In this document: in pieces, positions 1 to 10,660 of the stretch
How the letters are laid out: every line of letters begins with the position of its first letter
Position numbering within the stretch: the first letter of the stretch is position 1
Assembly: GCF_030272615.1 (NCBI RefSeq)
Contig: NC_081415.1
Span: 506,371,373-506,431,372, forward strand
Reading direction: 5' to 3'
Source of the DNA: Cryptomeria japonica
Taxonomy: Eukaryota > Streptophyta > Pinopsida > Cupressales > Cupressaceae
DNA length: 60,000 nt
Translations under genes and position numbers: made by a program
The notes under the pieces: generated by a model
The model's input: only the letters and a program-made list of their open reading frames with translations
Databases searched by the model: none
What the model was told of the DNA's origin: nothing

Positions 1-1149
1 ACGATGGTGACGCAACACGCAACCTGAATGGAGACCCCGAAACCTGATTATGACACTGAAAACTGCATTTTCTTGCACCCTGGCCTGAACCTCCTTTGCA
101 CCCTGCTGTCCCGGGAGGTGGGACCAGAGCGCCCAGCGCCCTGGTCCCTGGGTCCTATTTTTGGCCCGGTCTCCTAAGGGGTCTCGGGTCTTTTTGTTTG
201 CAAATTGGAAATTACATTCCTTGGTCGGCCTAAGGTCGGGAAAATCAGTCTATCAGCCCTAATTGACAAGTATATAAACTACATTTTTCTCTCTCATTTG
301 GCAGGAATGAATGAGGAGGACATATGTGTACAAGGCGTGGAAACTATACTCAAGCATTCAAGCATTCAAGCATTCCTTCTAAATCTCCATTCAAGGCTAA
401 GTGTTGCATTCAAGACAAGGATTCAACCATTGAAGAGGAGAGCACATATTACTACATACTACATACTACAACAACATACAACATCTATACCTTCGCACAT
501 AAGGATACAAACATCCTTAGAACAAGGTATTAGTACTTGTTTTACATACATTTACATTTACAGCACTTGCTCATTTCTTGGTTAATTCCAAAACCGAGGT
601 TTGACCTAAAGGCAAACCCCTAATCCCTAACCCCCCAATCGTCTTCGCTTTTCTATGTGTAGGTTGCAGGTACGCGGCTGAAATTGAAGATCTGGAATCC
701 TTGTGCAGAGACGAACAGATCCCCCTTCGTTTCGCAGATTTTTCGGAGGACCGTGGCGGTCGGGCGCCATCGTCCCGGCGACTTTTGCTCAAATTTGCAG
801 GACAGTGCCGTATCGACATTTTACTGCTAATTCCAGGTCCGCAGCTTCATCCTATATCCCTATCTCAGTTTATAAGCGAATCTTTGTCACTTTCTATGCA
901 TGCTTAGCTTAATCTTTCTATCAACATTCTTTACAAAAGAGGGTAGCCTTGCTTTCTTAACCCTTGAAACACATTTAGCATCCAATCTTGCATTGTGTGG
1001 GATTGGATCTTGTGGGTTTCAACCCCTCTTTTGAATGTAAAGTCTCTCCCCTAAGTGAAAACCATCAACCCTAGTGAATCTCCCTTCTCTCTCCTTGGAG
1101 TTGGAAGAGGGGAGAGCAACTAGGGTTCGATCGCGATTTTCCGCTTTAC
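1..1149 (+). mobile_element. 3' portion of an LTR (truncated by window edge)
   Basis: The stretch has LTR architecture without coding capacity. A GC-rich block (about 60-180) is followed by a TATA box (271-277), a CA-rich transcribed-looking part with short AAGCATTC and ACTACAT repeats (350-490), and a pyrimidine-rich part. It ends in ...CCGCTTTACA at 1149, a normal LTR 3' end. No primer-binding site follows, so this is the outer end of a 3' LTR or a solo LTR whose element lies left of the window. The family is not recognised; the internal region is outside the window. Orientation follows from the TATA box and CA terminus. Confidence 0.45.
271..277 (+). promoter_or_regulatory. TATA box of the left-edge LTR
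   Basis: TATATAA in an AT-rich context, about 90 bp downstream of the GC-rich block. It is the only good TATA in this LTR and fits a U3/R boundary near position 300. Confidence 0.4.
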
Positions 1150-1760
1150 ATAAATAATCACAACTAGTATGCAAATAATTTCATACAAGCTAGTATATAA
1201 ATGATCGTATAGATTTGCAACAATGAATTTAACACTTTATTTACTATCATAAAATGATATTACACTACAAATAAATTGTTATCACTATATTAAAATCTTA
1301 GGATTTTTACAATTAGTTAAAGGCTAGAAAAACCCCTCTACCTAAAACCCTAAGCCCTTTTATTTATGGTCATCTTTATGTTCTCATTTTTCATTGACTT
1401 GTTGTAGTAAATTGTCAATAACATTAGTTGAAATTTTAGCCTATTAAGGCTACCAACCCCTTATTCTTGGTTTTGTTCGTCTTCCCAGTCAGTCTCAAAT
1501 GTGTCTTAAGTCCCTAAGTTTAATGTTCATAGTCAAAATCTTCATGACCCTTTGGGGCCCCCTTTTTTCCTACTCGATTAAATGTTCAGAATCTTCACAT
1601 GCCTTTTAAAGTCTTTAAGGTGTTTGCATGGAGGTCCCATCAGGCCCAATCAACAGTTTTTGTTAAAAATTTATCATTTCACTAGGGTACCCCAAAGGTC
1701 TTTGCAAGGTGGTGAAATGACTCATGTGGCTAGAGATTCAAAGATTGGGCATTTTATATT
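1150..1760. repeat. Host sequence with degenerate ~95-bp repeat motifs (left half)
   Basis: AT-rich and non-coding. From about 1540 it contains loosely repeated blocks such as CCCCAAAGGTCTTTGCAAGG followed by GTGAAATGACTCATG. These resemble blocks on the far side of the Tat element (19793-20540). The two halves were contiguous before the Tat insertion, as the target-site duplication shows. No gene is seen in 1150-1540. Confidence 0.4.
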
Positions 1761-1765
1761 AGAAC
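1761..1765. repeat. Target-site duplication AGAAC, left copy (Tat element)
   Basis: AGAAC directly precedes the TGATGCC LTR terminus at 1766 and is repeated at 19788-19792 directly after the other LTR end. Five base pairs is the usual Ty3/gypsy duplication length. Confidence 0.8.
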
Positions 1766-2236
1766 TGATGCCCTCCTAAATGGCACAAGGTTAGTAAATG
1801 ATCAACAACACAAAAAGACACAAAAACCGTTAGATTGTTAGCGTTAGTCAATCAAAAACTAATCTAAAAAGGCATACCAAGAGAGATACTAAAAACATGC
1901 AAGCATATTTAACTATCAAAGCAAACATGATGAGGCATCTCCAAATACCTCCTAACATGCTCTTAATTTCTTCTCCCTTGTTCCTCTCCTCTCCAAATTC
2001 CAAAATAGTGTAGCTCTCAGCAGCTTTTTGCACTATGGATGCTTATGGAGGATTGAGATTGTAGTATTGTGCTTCAAATATGAAATGAAAAGCTAATACT
2101 ATGCTATTGATGCTAAAACTGATTTATTTTAACCAAAATGACAATACATGAGTTTGCTATGCTAAATGCTCTCTTAAAATGCCTATAGGTTAAATGCATA
2201 CAAGTTTTCAGGATTTGGATTATGAAGAAATGGGCT

Positions 2237-2245
2237 CTATTTATA
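2237..2245 (-). promoter_or_regulatory. TATA box in the 3' LTR of the Tat element
   Basis: TATAAATAG in element sense, preceded by TTTCC and followed by AGCCC. It is identical in the 5' LTR (18857-18865). It fixes the transcription direction as minus and places the U3/R border near 2205-2210. Confidence 0.7.
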
Positions 2246-2441
2246 GGAAAAATGGAGCAATGGATGGTTGAGATTGAGCAATCTCAACAAGGGTCAGGAT
2301 TGAATGATTTCAAATCCATGTGAAGGCTTTCAACCCAATCCCAGGATGACAAGTGTCAATGTGAGATAGGTTGAGAGGGGAGGGAATAAGCATTAAATGC
2401 CTGATATGACTTTGGGATTTTAGAGTCAAGGTTGGTTGAAT

Positions 2442-2488
2442 GAATAAAATCTTTATTCAAAGAATAAAGCTTTTATCCAATGGATAAA
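2442..2488. promoter_or_regulatory. Two adjacent short hairpins in U3
   Basis: GAATAAA/TTTATTC (2442-2448 and 2452-2458) and TTTATCC/GGATAAA (2472-2478 and 2482-2488) are perfect 7-bp arms with 3-base loops. They lie 200-250 bp upstream of the TATA box in element sense and are conserved in the other LTR. A regulatory role is inferred only. Confidence 0.35.
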
Positions 2489-2559
2489 CTCTTGTGCAAA
2501 TGTGAAATGGATGAATATGGTCAAAACAATAAATGTTTGGGGGGACAAGTTTGAAATAA

Positions 2560-2622
2560 CCATAAATGGTTATGTAAGAGCCATAAATGGTCATGTAAGA
2601 GCCATTAGTGGTCTTGGAAGAC
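2560..2622. repeat. Three 21-bp direct repeats in U3
   Basis: Three units begin CCATAAATGGT at 2560 and 2581 and CCATTAGTGGT at 2602, spaced exactly 21 bp. They lie ~320-380 bp upstream of the LTR TATA box in element sense and recur at 19180-19242. Repeated short units in U3 often act as enhancers; that is inference here. Confidence 0.6.
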
Positions 2623-3167
2623 TTTGGGGGTTAATTTGTTGAACACACAAAGCATTAAATGTTTTTCAAAGACTTTGGAGTCTTTGAGAAGTGACTTCAT
2701 TTTGCTTAGGAATGTGACAATAATTAGGGGATGGATTAGGCTAATCAGGAAGGGGTTAGAAGAATCTTGAAGGGGATTAGATTTTGCAAGTGGATTTGGT
2801 GGGTGAGGGAAAATAGGATTTTATTAAAATAAAAATTCATTTATTTCAATAAATGTGTGCAAGTTGCATTTGTAGGAAAATGCAAGTGGGGGGGAGATAA
2901 TGATTTAAATAAATATTTATTTTTTTAAATTTATTTAAAAGAGGAAAAGGGGATTTAATTAAATAAATAGATTTTATTTATTTAATTGATTGAAATTTGA
3001 TTTAATGAATTAATTAAAATAAATTGAATAATTTATTTAATTAATAGAAGAATGTTTGGGGATGAATTAATTAAATATTAATTTAATTAATTGATGGCTA
3101 GTGGATTTTTAACCAAATAAATAGCGAATATTTATTTAATTAAGCTGGACAGATTTGTGTGACTACA

Positions 3168-3180
3168 TTTGCCCCTCTTT
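3168..3180 (-). promoter_or_regulatory. Polypurine tract of the Tat element
   Basis: AAAGAGGGGCAAA on the minus strand directly abuts the TGTAGTC start of the 3' LTR. This is the expected priming site for plus-strand DNA synthesis and confirms orientation. Confidence 0.8.
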
Positions 3181-3477
3181 GAGACGATGCGGTTTATCGC
3201 GTCGTTTCAAAGAAAGAAAAATAGATGTGAAGAAATGCCCCATAAAATGTGAATTTAATGGGTGGTATGCCCCCTCGAGAGATGGGCCGAATTTTTTTGA
3301 AAAATCGGGCGATCTCTCGAAAAAGAACGAAAATTGGCAGGGTGGTAGAAGAGAAGAAGTTAGGCATACGGGTGAAAAATAGAAGAAAACGGGGGAAACA
3401 TGGAGAAATGGGGGGCTCGGGAAGTTCACGCGGACCACGACAATGAGCAGGGGGGAAGTTATGGTGACGACGAAGGG

Positions 3478-3484
3478 TATAAAT
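3478..3484 (+). promoter_or_regulatory. Antisense TATA-like box upstream of the PMD gene
   Basis: TATAAAT lies on the plus strand in a GC-richer stretch (3380-3640) between the polypurine tract and the PMD frame. It is a candidate promoter for an antisense transcript. The start site and first exon are not determined. An acceptor-like TGTGCAG at 4318-4324 just inside the PMD frame suggests an intron may separate promoter and coding region. Confidence 0.35.
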
Positions 3485-3731
3485 GGGGTGAAAGGGGTGA
3501 AAATAGGATCATTTGTGACCACGACCAGTTGAAAACGAGAGCTCGGATAGTGACATTTGAAGGAGCGAGTAGCAGCTAGGATGCCGATTCCGATCACTGA
3601 GCACAGATTCGAGCGAGTCTGACGGTTCCAACACCCAGATGACTACGGACCAGCGGTACGCAAATTCGAAAACTCAATTTTTGTGCATTTTTGCTAGGTT
3701 TTTAGCTGAGTCTAAGTCAAGTCGGAGCAAG

Positions 3732-4038
3732 AGCGCTGGAACTTTGGTTTTGGCGCTTTTGCTCCATGAATTAGCGCTATTGTGCCGCAATGGCGCTATT
3801 GTGCCCATGTTTGAGTGCTTTTGCTTTGCATTAGCGCTACTGTATGCCAGTTTTAGCGCTATTGATGAAATAGCGCTATTGGTGGGTTAATTGAGCGCTA
3901 TTGAGTTAAAAGAGCGCTATTGTAGTGTGGTTTTAGCGCTTGTGTAGTTGTAGCGCTATGGGATAGCTATCTGAGTGCTTGTGATATAGTTGTAGTGCTA
4001 TTGTTGAAAACTAGCGCGTTTGTTGGAAAAATAGCGCT
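3732..4038. repeat. Array of 16 AGCGCT-type palindromes at ~20-bp spacing
   Basis: Perfect AGCGCT occurs at 3732, 3773, 3833, 3855, 3872, 3894, 3913, 3935, 3952 and 4033. One-base variants fill the gaps: GGCGCT at 3752 and 3792, AGTGCT at 3814, 3974 and 3994, AGCGCG at 4013. Start-to-start distances are 17-22 bp, mean 20.1. The local unit resembles TTTTAGCGCTATTGTG, but only the palindrome is well kept. It lies between the antisense TATA-like box and the PMD frame. It could be a decaying minisatellite, as in other Tat 3' regions, or a cluster of binding sites. Confidence 0.85.
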
Positions 4039-4303
4039 TTTGTCTTAAGATAAAAAGATGCCCCAGTTTGGATGAAGAAAATCTCCTGATGCCAATGATT
4101 GATGGATGGCGAGGTGAAGTGGGAGTTGTTTCGAACCATAGCAGCCTGATGAAACTTAGGTCATTTGTTAGGGTAAATGCCCGTGGAAGTCTAGGTGGCC
4201 ATGATTGCTTCCCTGTTGAGACCCAAAGATACTTGATCAAAGTATCTGATGATAGTCTAGGTTTAAACTTAAGAAAGTTTGAAAACAAAACAACTGATGG
4301 TGA

Positions 4304-6286
4304 TTGATGAATGTTCATGTGCAGGAGGATCTGTGCGTGTTGCAGTTACGCGAGCGCCATCCTGCGACACAGGGGTTGTGGGACCGATTGACCCAGGCAG
4401 AGATTGATTGTATTGCAGCGACAGGTCTGTATGAGGTAATGCATATGCCCGTGATTCGTATAAATCACGGATTGATCACAGCACTGGCGGAGCGGTTGCA
4501 CAGCGAGACATGCACCTTTCATTTGGCTCAGGGGGAGATGACCGTGACGTTGGAGGATGTGTGGCGCATCCTACGGATTCCGATCCGAGGAGAGCTAATC
4601 ATGTACGATAGATCTTGGGGGACTGTGGCGTTGCAGAGGATATTTGATGAGGATGTATTTATTGATGATGGCTCCATTGCTTGGGAGGATATAGCGGCAC
4701 TATATGAGCCACTTCCAGCAGTGTTGTCAGGGATTGTGGGAGGATTGTTGTGTCCAGACAGGCGGTCACATGGTTTGGCGGTGGGATGGGGACAGGTTAT
4801 CGAGATGATGATGACCGAGGGGACTCGATTTGCATGGGGGTCGTGCGTGCTGGCGCACATATATCAGGAGCTCCATGAGGTAGTGTACCGAGGGAGAGGG
4901 TCCTTAGCAGTGGGCATGACGCTGCTACATATTTGGGCATGGGAGCACCTACCAGTGACTCGATCGGTGAGTCTGAGATTCCGTGCGGTGGATCAGCCGT
5001 ACATGTTTATGTATAGTGGTATGATGAGTCAGCCCCACTTGGGGAAGTTAGAGTGGTGGCGGCGGGCGTTGGATGATCTGGATGCAGTGATATGGCGGCC
5101 ATACTTGGAGTGTGAGCCATGGGAGGATGACGCAAAGGCACTGCCTTATGTGTTCATGACTCGATTCCTCATTGGGAGGACTGCATATCATGTGGAGAGA
5201 CAGGTGCCTGGGAGAGTGATGAAGTAGTTTGGACGGCAACAGGGACTGCCTAGGGGATCCAGAGAGTATGCACGGGTGATTCGGGAGAGGTATGCATGGG
5301 GTCCAGTGCTACCGTATGATCAGGCATTGGCAGAGTTTCAGACACTGCAGGCGAGGCTATGGGACCTACGACCGAGGGTCGTTGATGCAGGGGTGACAGA
5401 TGAGTACACGCAGTATCGGGCGACGCACCCGATCCTACAGATATCGGACCCAGCAGAGCCGATCCCAGCATTTGAGGATGAGAGGGGACGGAGACGGGGG
5501 AGGGCAGGAGGTCGAGGAGAGGGAGAAGGTGGTGGAGGTGGTGGTGGAGGAGGAGATGGAGGAGGTGGTGGAGGAGGAGATGGAGGATTGGGGATGTGGA
5601 GTCAGCGGAGAGGGAGAGGTGGACTACCTCTACAGATCTCACAGGGACCATTGATTCCGAGAGGAGTGCAGCTGAGTGGGAGGGGGATGGAGAGGGAGAT
5701 CCTGATGGACAGAGGGGAGGGGACTTCTGGAGAGGGAGGTGTAGGGGAGGCAGCTATGGACACAGGGGAGGGAGCCATCGGAGATCTGCGGGACCACATT
5801 ATAGTATGCTTACAGACGCGGATAGAGGATTTGGAGGCAGAGGTGGCAGCTAGGGATGTGCAGCTATTTGCACGGGAGTCAGAGCTGACGATGGTGCTGC
5901 AGGAGAGAGATACTGCAGTGGAGAGATTGGCAGAGCTGCAGGAGAGAGTGCGGATTGGAGCACAGGGGCCTTCAGGGGAGGTGATGAGGGAGATGCGGTG
6001 AGCTCAGGCTGAGATAGAGTACTAGCGGGGGTTATATGAGCAGGTGGTGCCAGTGAGTCAGCGAGTGCTCAGCTATTCGCAGATGCGGCAGGCGAGATCA
6101 GAGCGATCTCAGAGGGTGCAGAGTAGTGGGGGAGTGATGGGTCCTTTGAGGAGGGAGAGATCAGGGGATGCAGGAGGGAGTGGTGGTTCGATGAGGCCTC
6201 CACGGAGAGATGGATCAGGTGGTGCAGGCACCAGTGGTGGAGCAGGGGGAGGTGTTAGGACAGCATCTGGCCAGAGCGGCATTTGA
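4304..6286 (+). pseudogene. Plant mobile domain (PMD) protein gene, antisense within the Tat element
   Basis: One frame of about 661 codons, interrupted by three stops: TAG 5225-5227, TGA 5999-6001, TAG 6023-6025. Residues ~1-307 look like the plant mobile domain (MAIN/MAIL and transposon-linked relatives). The segment around residues 65-105 includes ETCTFHLAQGEMTVTLEDV, the hallmark of that family, followed by LRIPIRGE. The sequence after the first stop continues the domain (FGRQQGLPR). A Gly/Glu/Arg-rich low-complexity stretch follows (GGA-rich DNA 5490-5600), then a probable coiled coil (about 5790-5980) and a Gly/Ser/Arg-rich tail. The true start may be an upstream exon, because an acceptor-like GTGCAG precedes GAGGAT at 4325. 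Each stop is one C-to-T change from CAG, CGA and CAG. PMD proteins of the host act in silencing and development; a role for this copy is unknown. Confidence 0.8.
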
Positions 6287-8915
6287 GAGAGCATTCATGC
6301 ATATATGTATTTGTATCTTTGTTTATTTTTTGGACTGTATCTTGGATGGCTCTTGGTAGCTGATTTTTGTAGACTTCATTGTACTCTGATATATGAGATG
6401 ATATATATGAGGAGATCCCATATTTTGATGATATGCTTTTGAGTTATATGGATGTTTATGCAGGATGATGAGTTTATTGCTTAGATGGATATGTGTATAT
6501 GTATGCATTGATGAGATGTTCCTTATATGCATGTGTTGATGATGATACTGACATATGAATGCAGGTTTATATATGTATGATTTGTTTGATTTTTTAATGT
6601 AATGCTTTTATGTATGTAATGTCATGATGATGATGTATGCTTATGATGATTTATGAACAGGATTTTGTTGTTTTCTATGCAATGATAATTTATGCGATGA
6701 TGTTAATGTAATGGTTGAATGAATGATGTTATGTATGAATATGCATCTAGATGTTTGTCAAATGAATGCAATATGGATAAACAAAATGCAAAGTACAAAT
6801 GTTTATATGATAATGTGTTAAATGAATGCATTTGGATAAACAAAATGTAAAGTACAAATGTTTATATGATAATGTGTTAAATGAATGCATATGCATAATG
6901 GATATAAAATGTTAAGAACCAATGTTTTATAAACAAATGGATTTTATGATTCTAAATGCTTTAAATATGATTTAAGTACAAATGATAATGTGATGATAGT
7001 ATAACTTATGTTTTTTAATACCTGCACCTTAATGCAATTAAAAAGAGGATAAATGAATGCAATGCGAATGAATCCTAAAATGAGCATAATAAGATACTTA
7101 TTAACGAAGGAATGAATGCACCTTTTAACTATAAAAGAATGTGTGTAATAATAAATGATACAAGTTGATAAGATGATAATGGATAATTGACACTAAATGA
7201 ATGCCTAATAAAATGGTCTAAAAAAATCACAGACAATTTGATCCCATGAATGAATCGAATTATTGATGATTGATGTAATGATGCAAATGATTTAATGAAA
7301 ACTAAATGTCAAGGAAATGAACTATATGGTAAGGTAAAAAAATGACATGAATTTTTAATGCAAAATGCAACTAAATGTGAGGATGATATGATCATGAAGA
7401 ATGCAAGGTTCGTAAGACTTTGCATGATGCATTGATGATGTATTAGAGTACTCGATCGTGATTGTATCCAAGACCAGCTTAATTTTCATATTTTGCATAT
7501 AAAGCCTACATATGAATGAGCGAACGGATGGGTGTTATGCAACGGAATGCAATATATAAACAGATGAGATGAAATGACGATCCGTAGTGCTCTATTTTCA
7601 TCATTGAGCTTTAAAATGTTGGAAGAGAATACAAGCATCTTGACATAAAGATTCAAGATGACCTGAGTATTCCTTTCATGGATTTTATGTAGCAAGTTAA
7701 TACAAGCAACATGATATAATGGATCAAGTTGACCAGAGTATTGCTTGCGGAACAGACAAGGATTATCTCCTTTCATGCATGACTTGGATCGTCCTCCTTG
7801 ATCTTAGGCTGATCATATCCTGAGACAAGTGCATACCGTACTAAGAGATAAAACCTTTATCTAGTTGGGATGAGGTAGGAGGAACCAAAGGAAGAGCATT
7901 GTACCTACAAACAAATAGTATATACATAAAGAATAAAGAATAAGGATCCTTGGTAATGGTTCATGCCCATATGGTCGAGGTATACGCTGTAGTCAGCAAG
8001 CCGTAATGATCTATGACTGCATTTGGCATAAGATCACGTAGCTTAGTGAACTTCCCACGTAGACACCATTAGTACATGCCCCAGAACTTCATCGGAAATA
8101 ATGCGCAAACAAAACAAAACAATGCTGAAAGATCCTGATACAGATAAACAAATGATTGTACTCACGATTTAACCAAGTATTTTGATAGCTTAACATAATT
8201 TTCTTGTCAAAGAAAACGTCATCTTGTCTTTGTTTTGGTAAGGAAGGATGCATCCTTGTTGAAGACAATTTTGAGTGTTGATGTTGATTGTGTGGTTGAT
8301 TGATAAATGGTCATTTGTGTGAGTATTTTGTCAATGTTTGTCTTGGTATCTGCATGGAGGAGTATGTACAAGGTGTTGTCATGTTTTTGTTGGATTTTTC
8401 AATGGTGTTGTCGATGTTTTTGGATTTTGAATAGTTTTGAATGTTTTTGGATTTTTGATGAGATATTTTTGAATGTTTTTGGATTTTTTTTTATAATTGC
8501 CTAAATGAAGAACTTTAATGAATCATAAAACAATATAGAATCCACTTCCATCAATAGGTTAAGGGCATTGCCCCCAGTTTAGACATGACTATAAAAAAGC
8601 GGGATTGCCAGATGCATGGAGTATTTTCTTAATTGCAAATGAATGACAAACCATGGTTTCAGATGGGTGGATGTGTGTATGAATGTGATCGCAACGAGCC
8701 TGAAAGATACTGGAGCCATTGCCTTTACGAGTGGCGCCTGTTTGCCAGGTTTTCACCATCACACTTACCCAAGGTGCCACCGGAGTGGTTTGTTCACCGT
8801 TTGGATGCATGATTTTTCTTTACTTTTTTGAATGTTTTTGTATTTTCTTCAGGACATTTTTCTGAATGTTTTTGATATTTTCTGGTATGCAGGGGAGCCT
8901 GATGCTCTGTACACC
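6287..8915. repeat. Repeat-rich 3' region between pol and the PMD gene
   Basis: AT-rich, non-coding on both strands. It contains several repeat types. AATGAATGCA recurs many times in 6725-7250. A ~60-bp unit is repeated from 6761 (second copy 6821, partial third 6880). A ~71-bp imperfect pair (about 7635 and 7706) shares a GATNNNAGNTGACCNGAGTATT core. GAATGTTTTTG units lie at 8430-8490 and 8825-8885. The position downstream of pol matches the hypervariable region reported for Ogre/Tat-type elements. Confidence 0.6.
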
Positions 8916-10660
8916 TTAGGTATAAAACCGTTTGAGGTGCATGCTATTGATTGGATCTGCAAGTGGTTCTCCTTCTGATGTAGCCAACTGATATGCCCCG
9001 GACCTGAAGACAGCAGTGACAACATATGGACCCAGCCAGTTTGATTCAAACTTGCCCTGATGTTCCCTGTTGGGTTGATTACGAGGATTCTCTCGTAGAA
9101 CAAGATCACCTACCTCAAATGTACGAGGTCTAACTCGGTGATTGTAGCTTCTGCTCATGCGCTGCTGATAGGCTTTGAGATGGTTGTATGCAGCTTGTCG
9201 CTTTTCATCAAGTAACTCTAAGTCCTGAAGACGGGATACTCTGTATGCTTCATCATCTATTAAATTATGCAAGGAAACCCGTAATGATGGTATCTTGACC
9301 TCAATAGGCAAGATAGCTTCTGCACCATAGACCAATGAATAAGGAGTTGCACCTGTAGGGGTTCGAATGCTAGTTCGATATGCCCATAGTGCTGGATTTA
9401 GTTGAACATGCCAATCACGGCCGGCATCATTGACTGTCTTCTTTAGGATCCTCAATATGTTTTTATTGGATGCTTCGGCCTGACCATTGCCTTGTGGGTA
9501 ATAGGGAGTGGAAAAGTGGTGTTGGATATGAAATTTCTCACAAAGTTCGCGGACATCCTGATTTTTGAAAGGAAGACCATTATCTGTGATGATGGACATG
9601 GGTACACCATACCGACAGATGATGTAATTGAGGATGAATGAGGCGATCTGCTTGCCGGTGACTTGGGTAAGTGGAACAGCTTCGATCCACTTTGTGAAAT
9701 ATTCGGTGGCGGTAATAATGAATTTATGGCCATTGGATGAAGATGGATGAATCTTACCCACAAGGTCAAGGCCCCATTGACAGAAAGGCCATGGTGTTGT
9801 GATTGGTTGCAGTTCTTGGGCTGGTGCATGTATTAGGTCGCCATGAACTTGACATTTCTTGCATTTTCTGACAAAGTAGTAGGAATCCTTTTCCATAGAT
9901 GGCCAATAGTATCCATTGCGCAGGAGTTTCTTGGCGAGTGATGGACCACTTGAATGAGTCCCGCAAATTCCTTCATGTACCTCTTCCAAAGCCTTTGTTA
10001 TCTCATCTTGTTCCAGACATCTAAGGAGAGTACCATCAAGACCGCGTCGGTATAGGGTTTCGGCAATAATGGTATATCGAGCAGTTTGGCGAATGAAGGT
10101 TTTTCGTTGGTTATTCGATTGGTTGGGAGGAAGGGTATGATCACGAAGATAGGTGTAAATTTCACCATACCATGGGGATTCAGGATCGACAAGGTGACAT
10201 ATCATCTCAGATTCAGGGATATCATAAGCGGGGATCCAAAGCTGTTCGACCAAGAACTCATAGCGTGTTGAATTCTGTGGAAGATCTAGGAGAGATGCGA
10301 TGGTAGCCATAGCATCAACAGCTCGATTCTGATCTCTTGGTATCTGCTCAAAAGTGATAGTAGTAAATGATGTCTTTAGAGTGTCCACCATTTGCTTATA
10401 TGGCATGAGTTTATCATCTTTGGTCTGATATTCATCTGTTGCTTGTCGAATGACTAGTTGGGAATCGCCATATACTTGCAGTTCTTGTAATTTCCATTGT
10501 ACGGCTAACCTGAGTCCTGTGATCAAGGCCTCATACTCTGCGATGTTGTTGGTGCATGGAAATGTGAGCCTGTAAGACTTCGGGATGCTATCACCTTGAG
10601 GTGTGATAAACAGAATGCCTGCCCCGAGCCGTGCCTAGTGTATGAACCATCAAAATATAG
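8916..10660 (-). pseudogene. Archaeal-type RNase H and integrase (Tat pol, C-terminal part)
   Basis: The RNase H starts with LYFDGS just upstream of a 1-bp deletion at 10622-10625. It continues past it with AEYEAL, YGDSQLV and RDQNRAVDAMA, so the D-E-D-D set is visible. This is the second, archaeal-type RNase H typical of Tat elements. Next is the integrase: zinc-binding HHCC region (HEGICGTH...CKKCQVHGD), catalytic Asp in WGLDLVGK, Asp in ITDNG, Glu in GQAEASNK. The C-terminal GPY-type module follows (WLGPYVV, FEVGDLVL), and the frame ends in MHLKRFYT at 8916. From 10526 to 8916 (536 codons) the frame is uninterrupted, so the integrase itself is intact. Confidence 0.9.

Larger units (their letters stand above)
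1766..3167 (-). repeat. 3' LTR of the Tat element
   Basis: 1402 bp, running TGATGCC...GACTACA on the plus strand (TGTAGTC...GGCATCA in element sense). Positions 1783-3167 match 18403-19787 at about 99%. The first 17 bp (1766-1782) have no counterpart in the other LTR. The part next to 3167 is U3. It is very AT-rich, with repeated ATTTAATTAA blocks (2890-3140). TATA box at 2237-2245. Confidence 0.9.

Noticed and set aside
1783-1790. Placing the 3' LTR border at GCACAAGG, where the two LTR copies stop matching
   Set aside because: That border would lack the TG terminus and a target duplication. Moving it to 1766 gives both TG and the AGAAC duplication.
3163-3597. A 144-codon minus-strand frame near the Tat polypurine tract
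   Set aside because: No recognisable domain; composition follows the purine-rich plus strand. It lies between pol and the LTR and overlaps the proposed antisense promoter.
3732-4038. CRISPR-like array
   Set aside because: Sixteen regular palindromes look array-like, but the unit is only 6 bp with ~14-bp spacers, the genome is a plant, and no cas gene is present.
5250-5850. Pro/His/Leu-rich minus-strand and alternative-frame ORFs over the PMD tail
   Set aside because: They are shadows of the GGA-rich coding repeat of the PMD frame.
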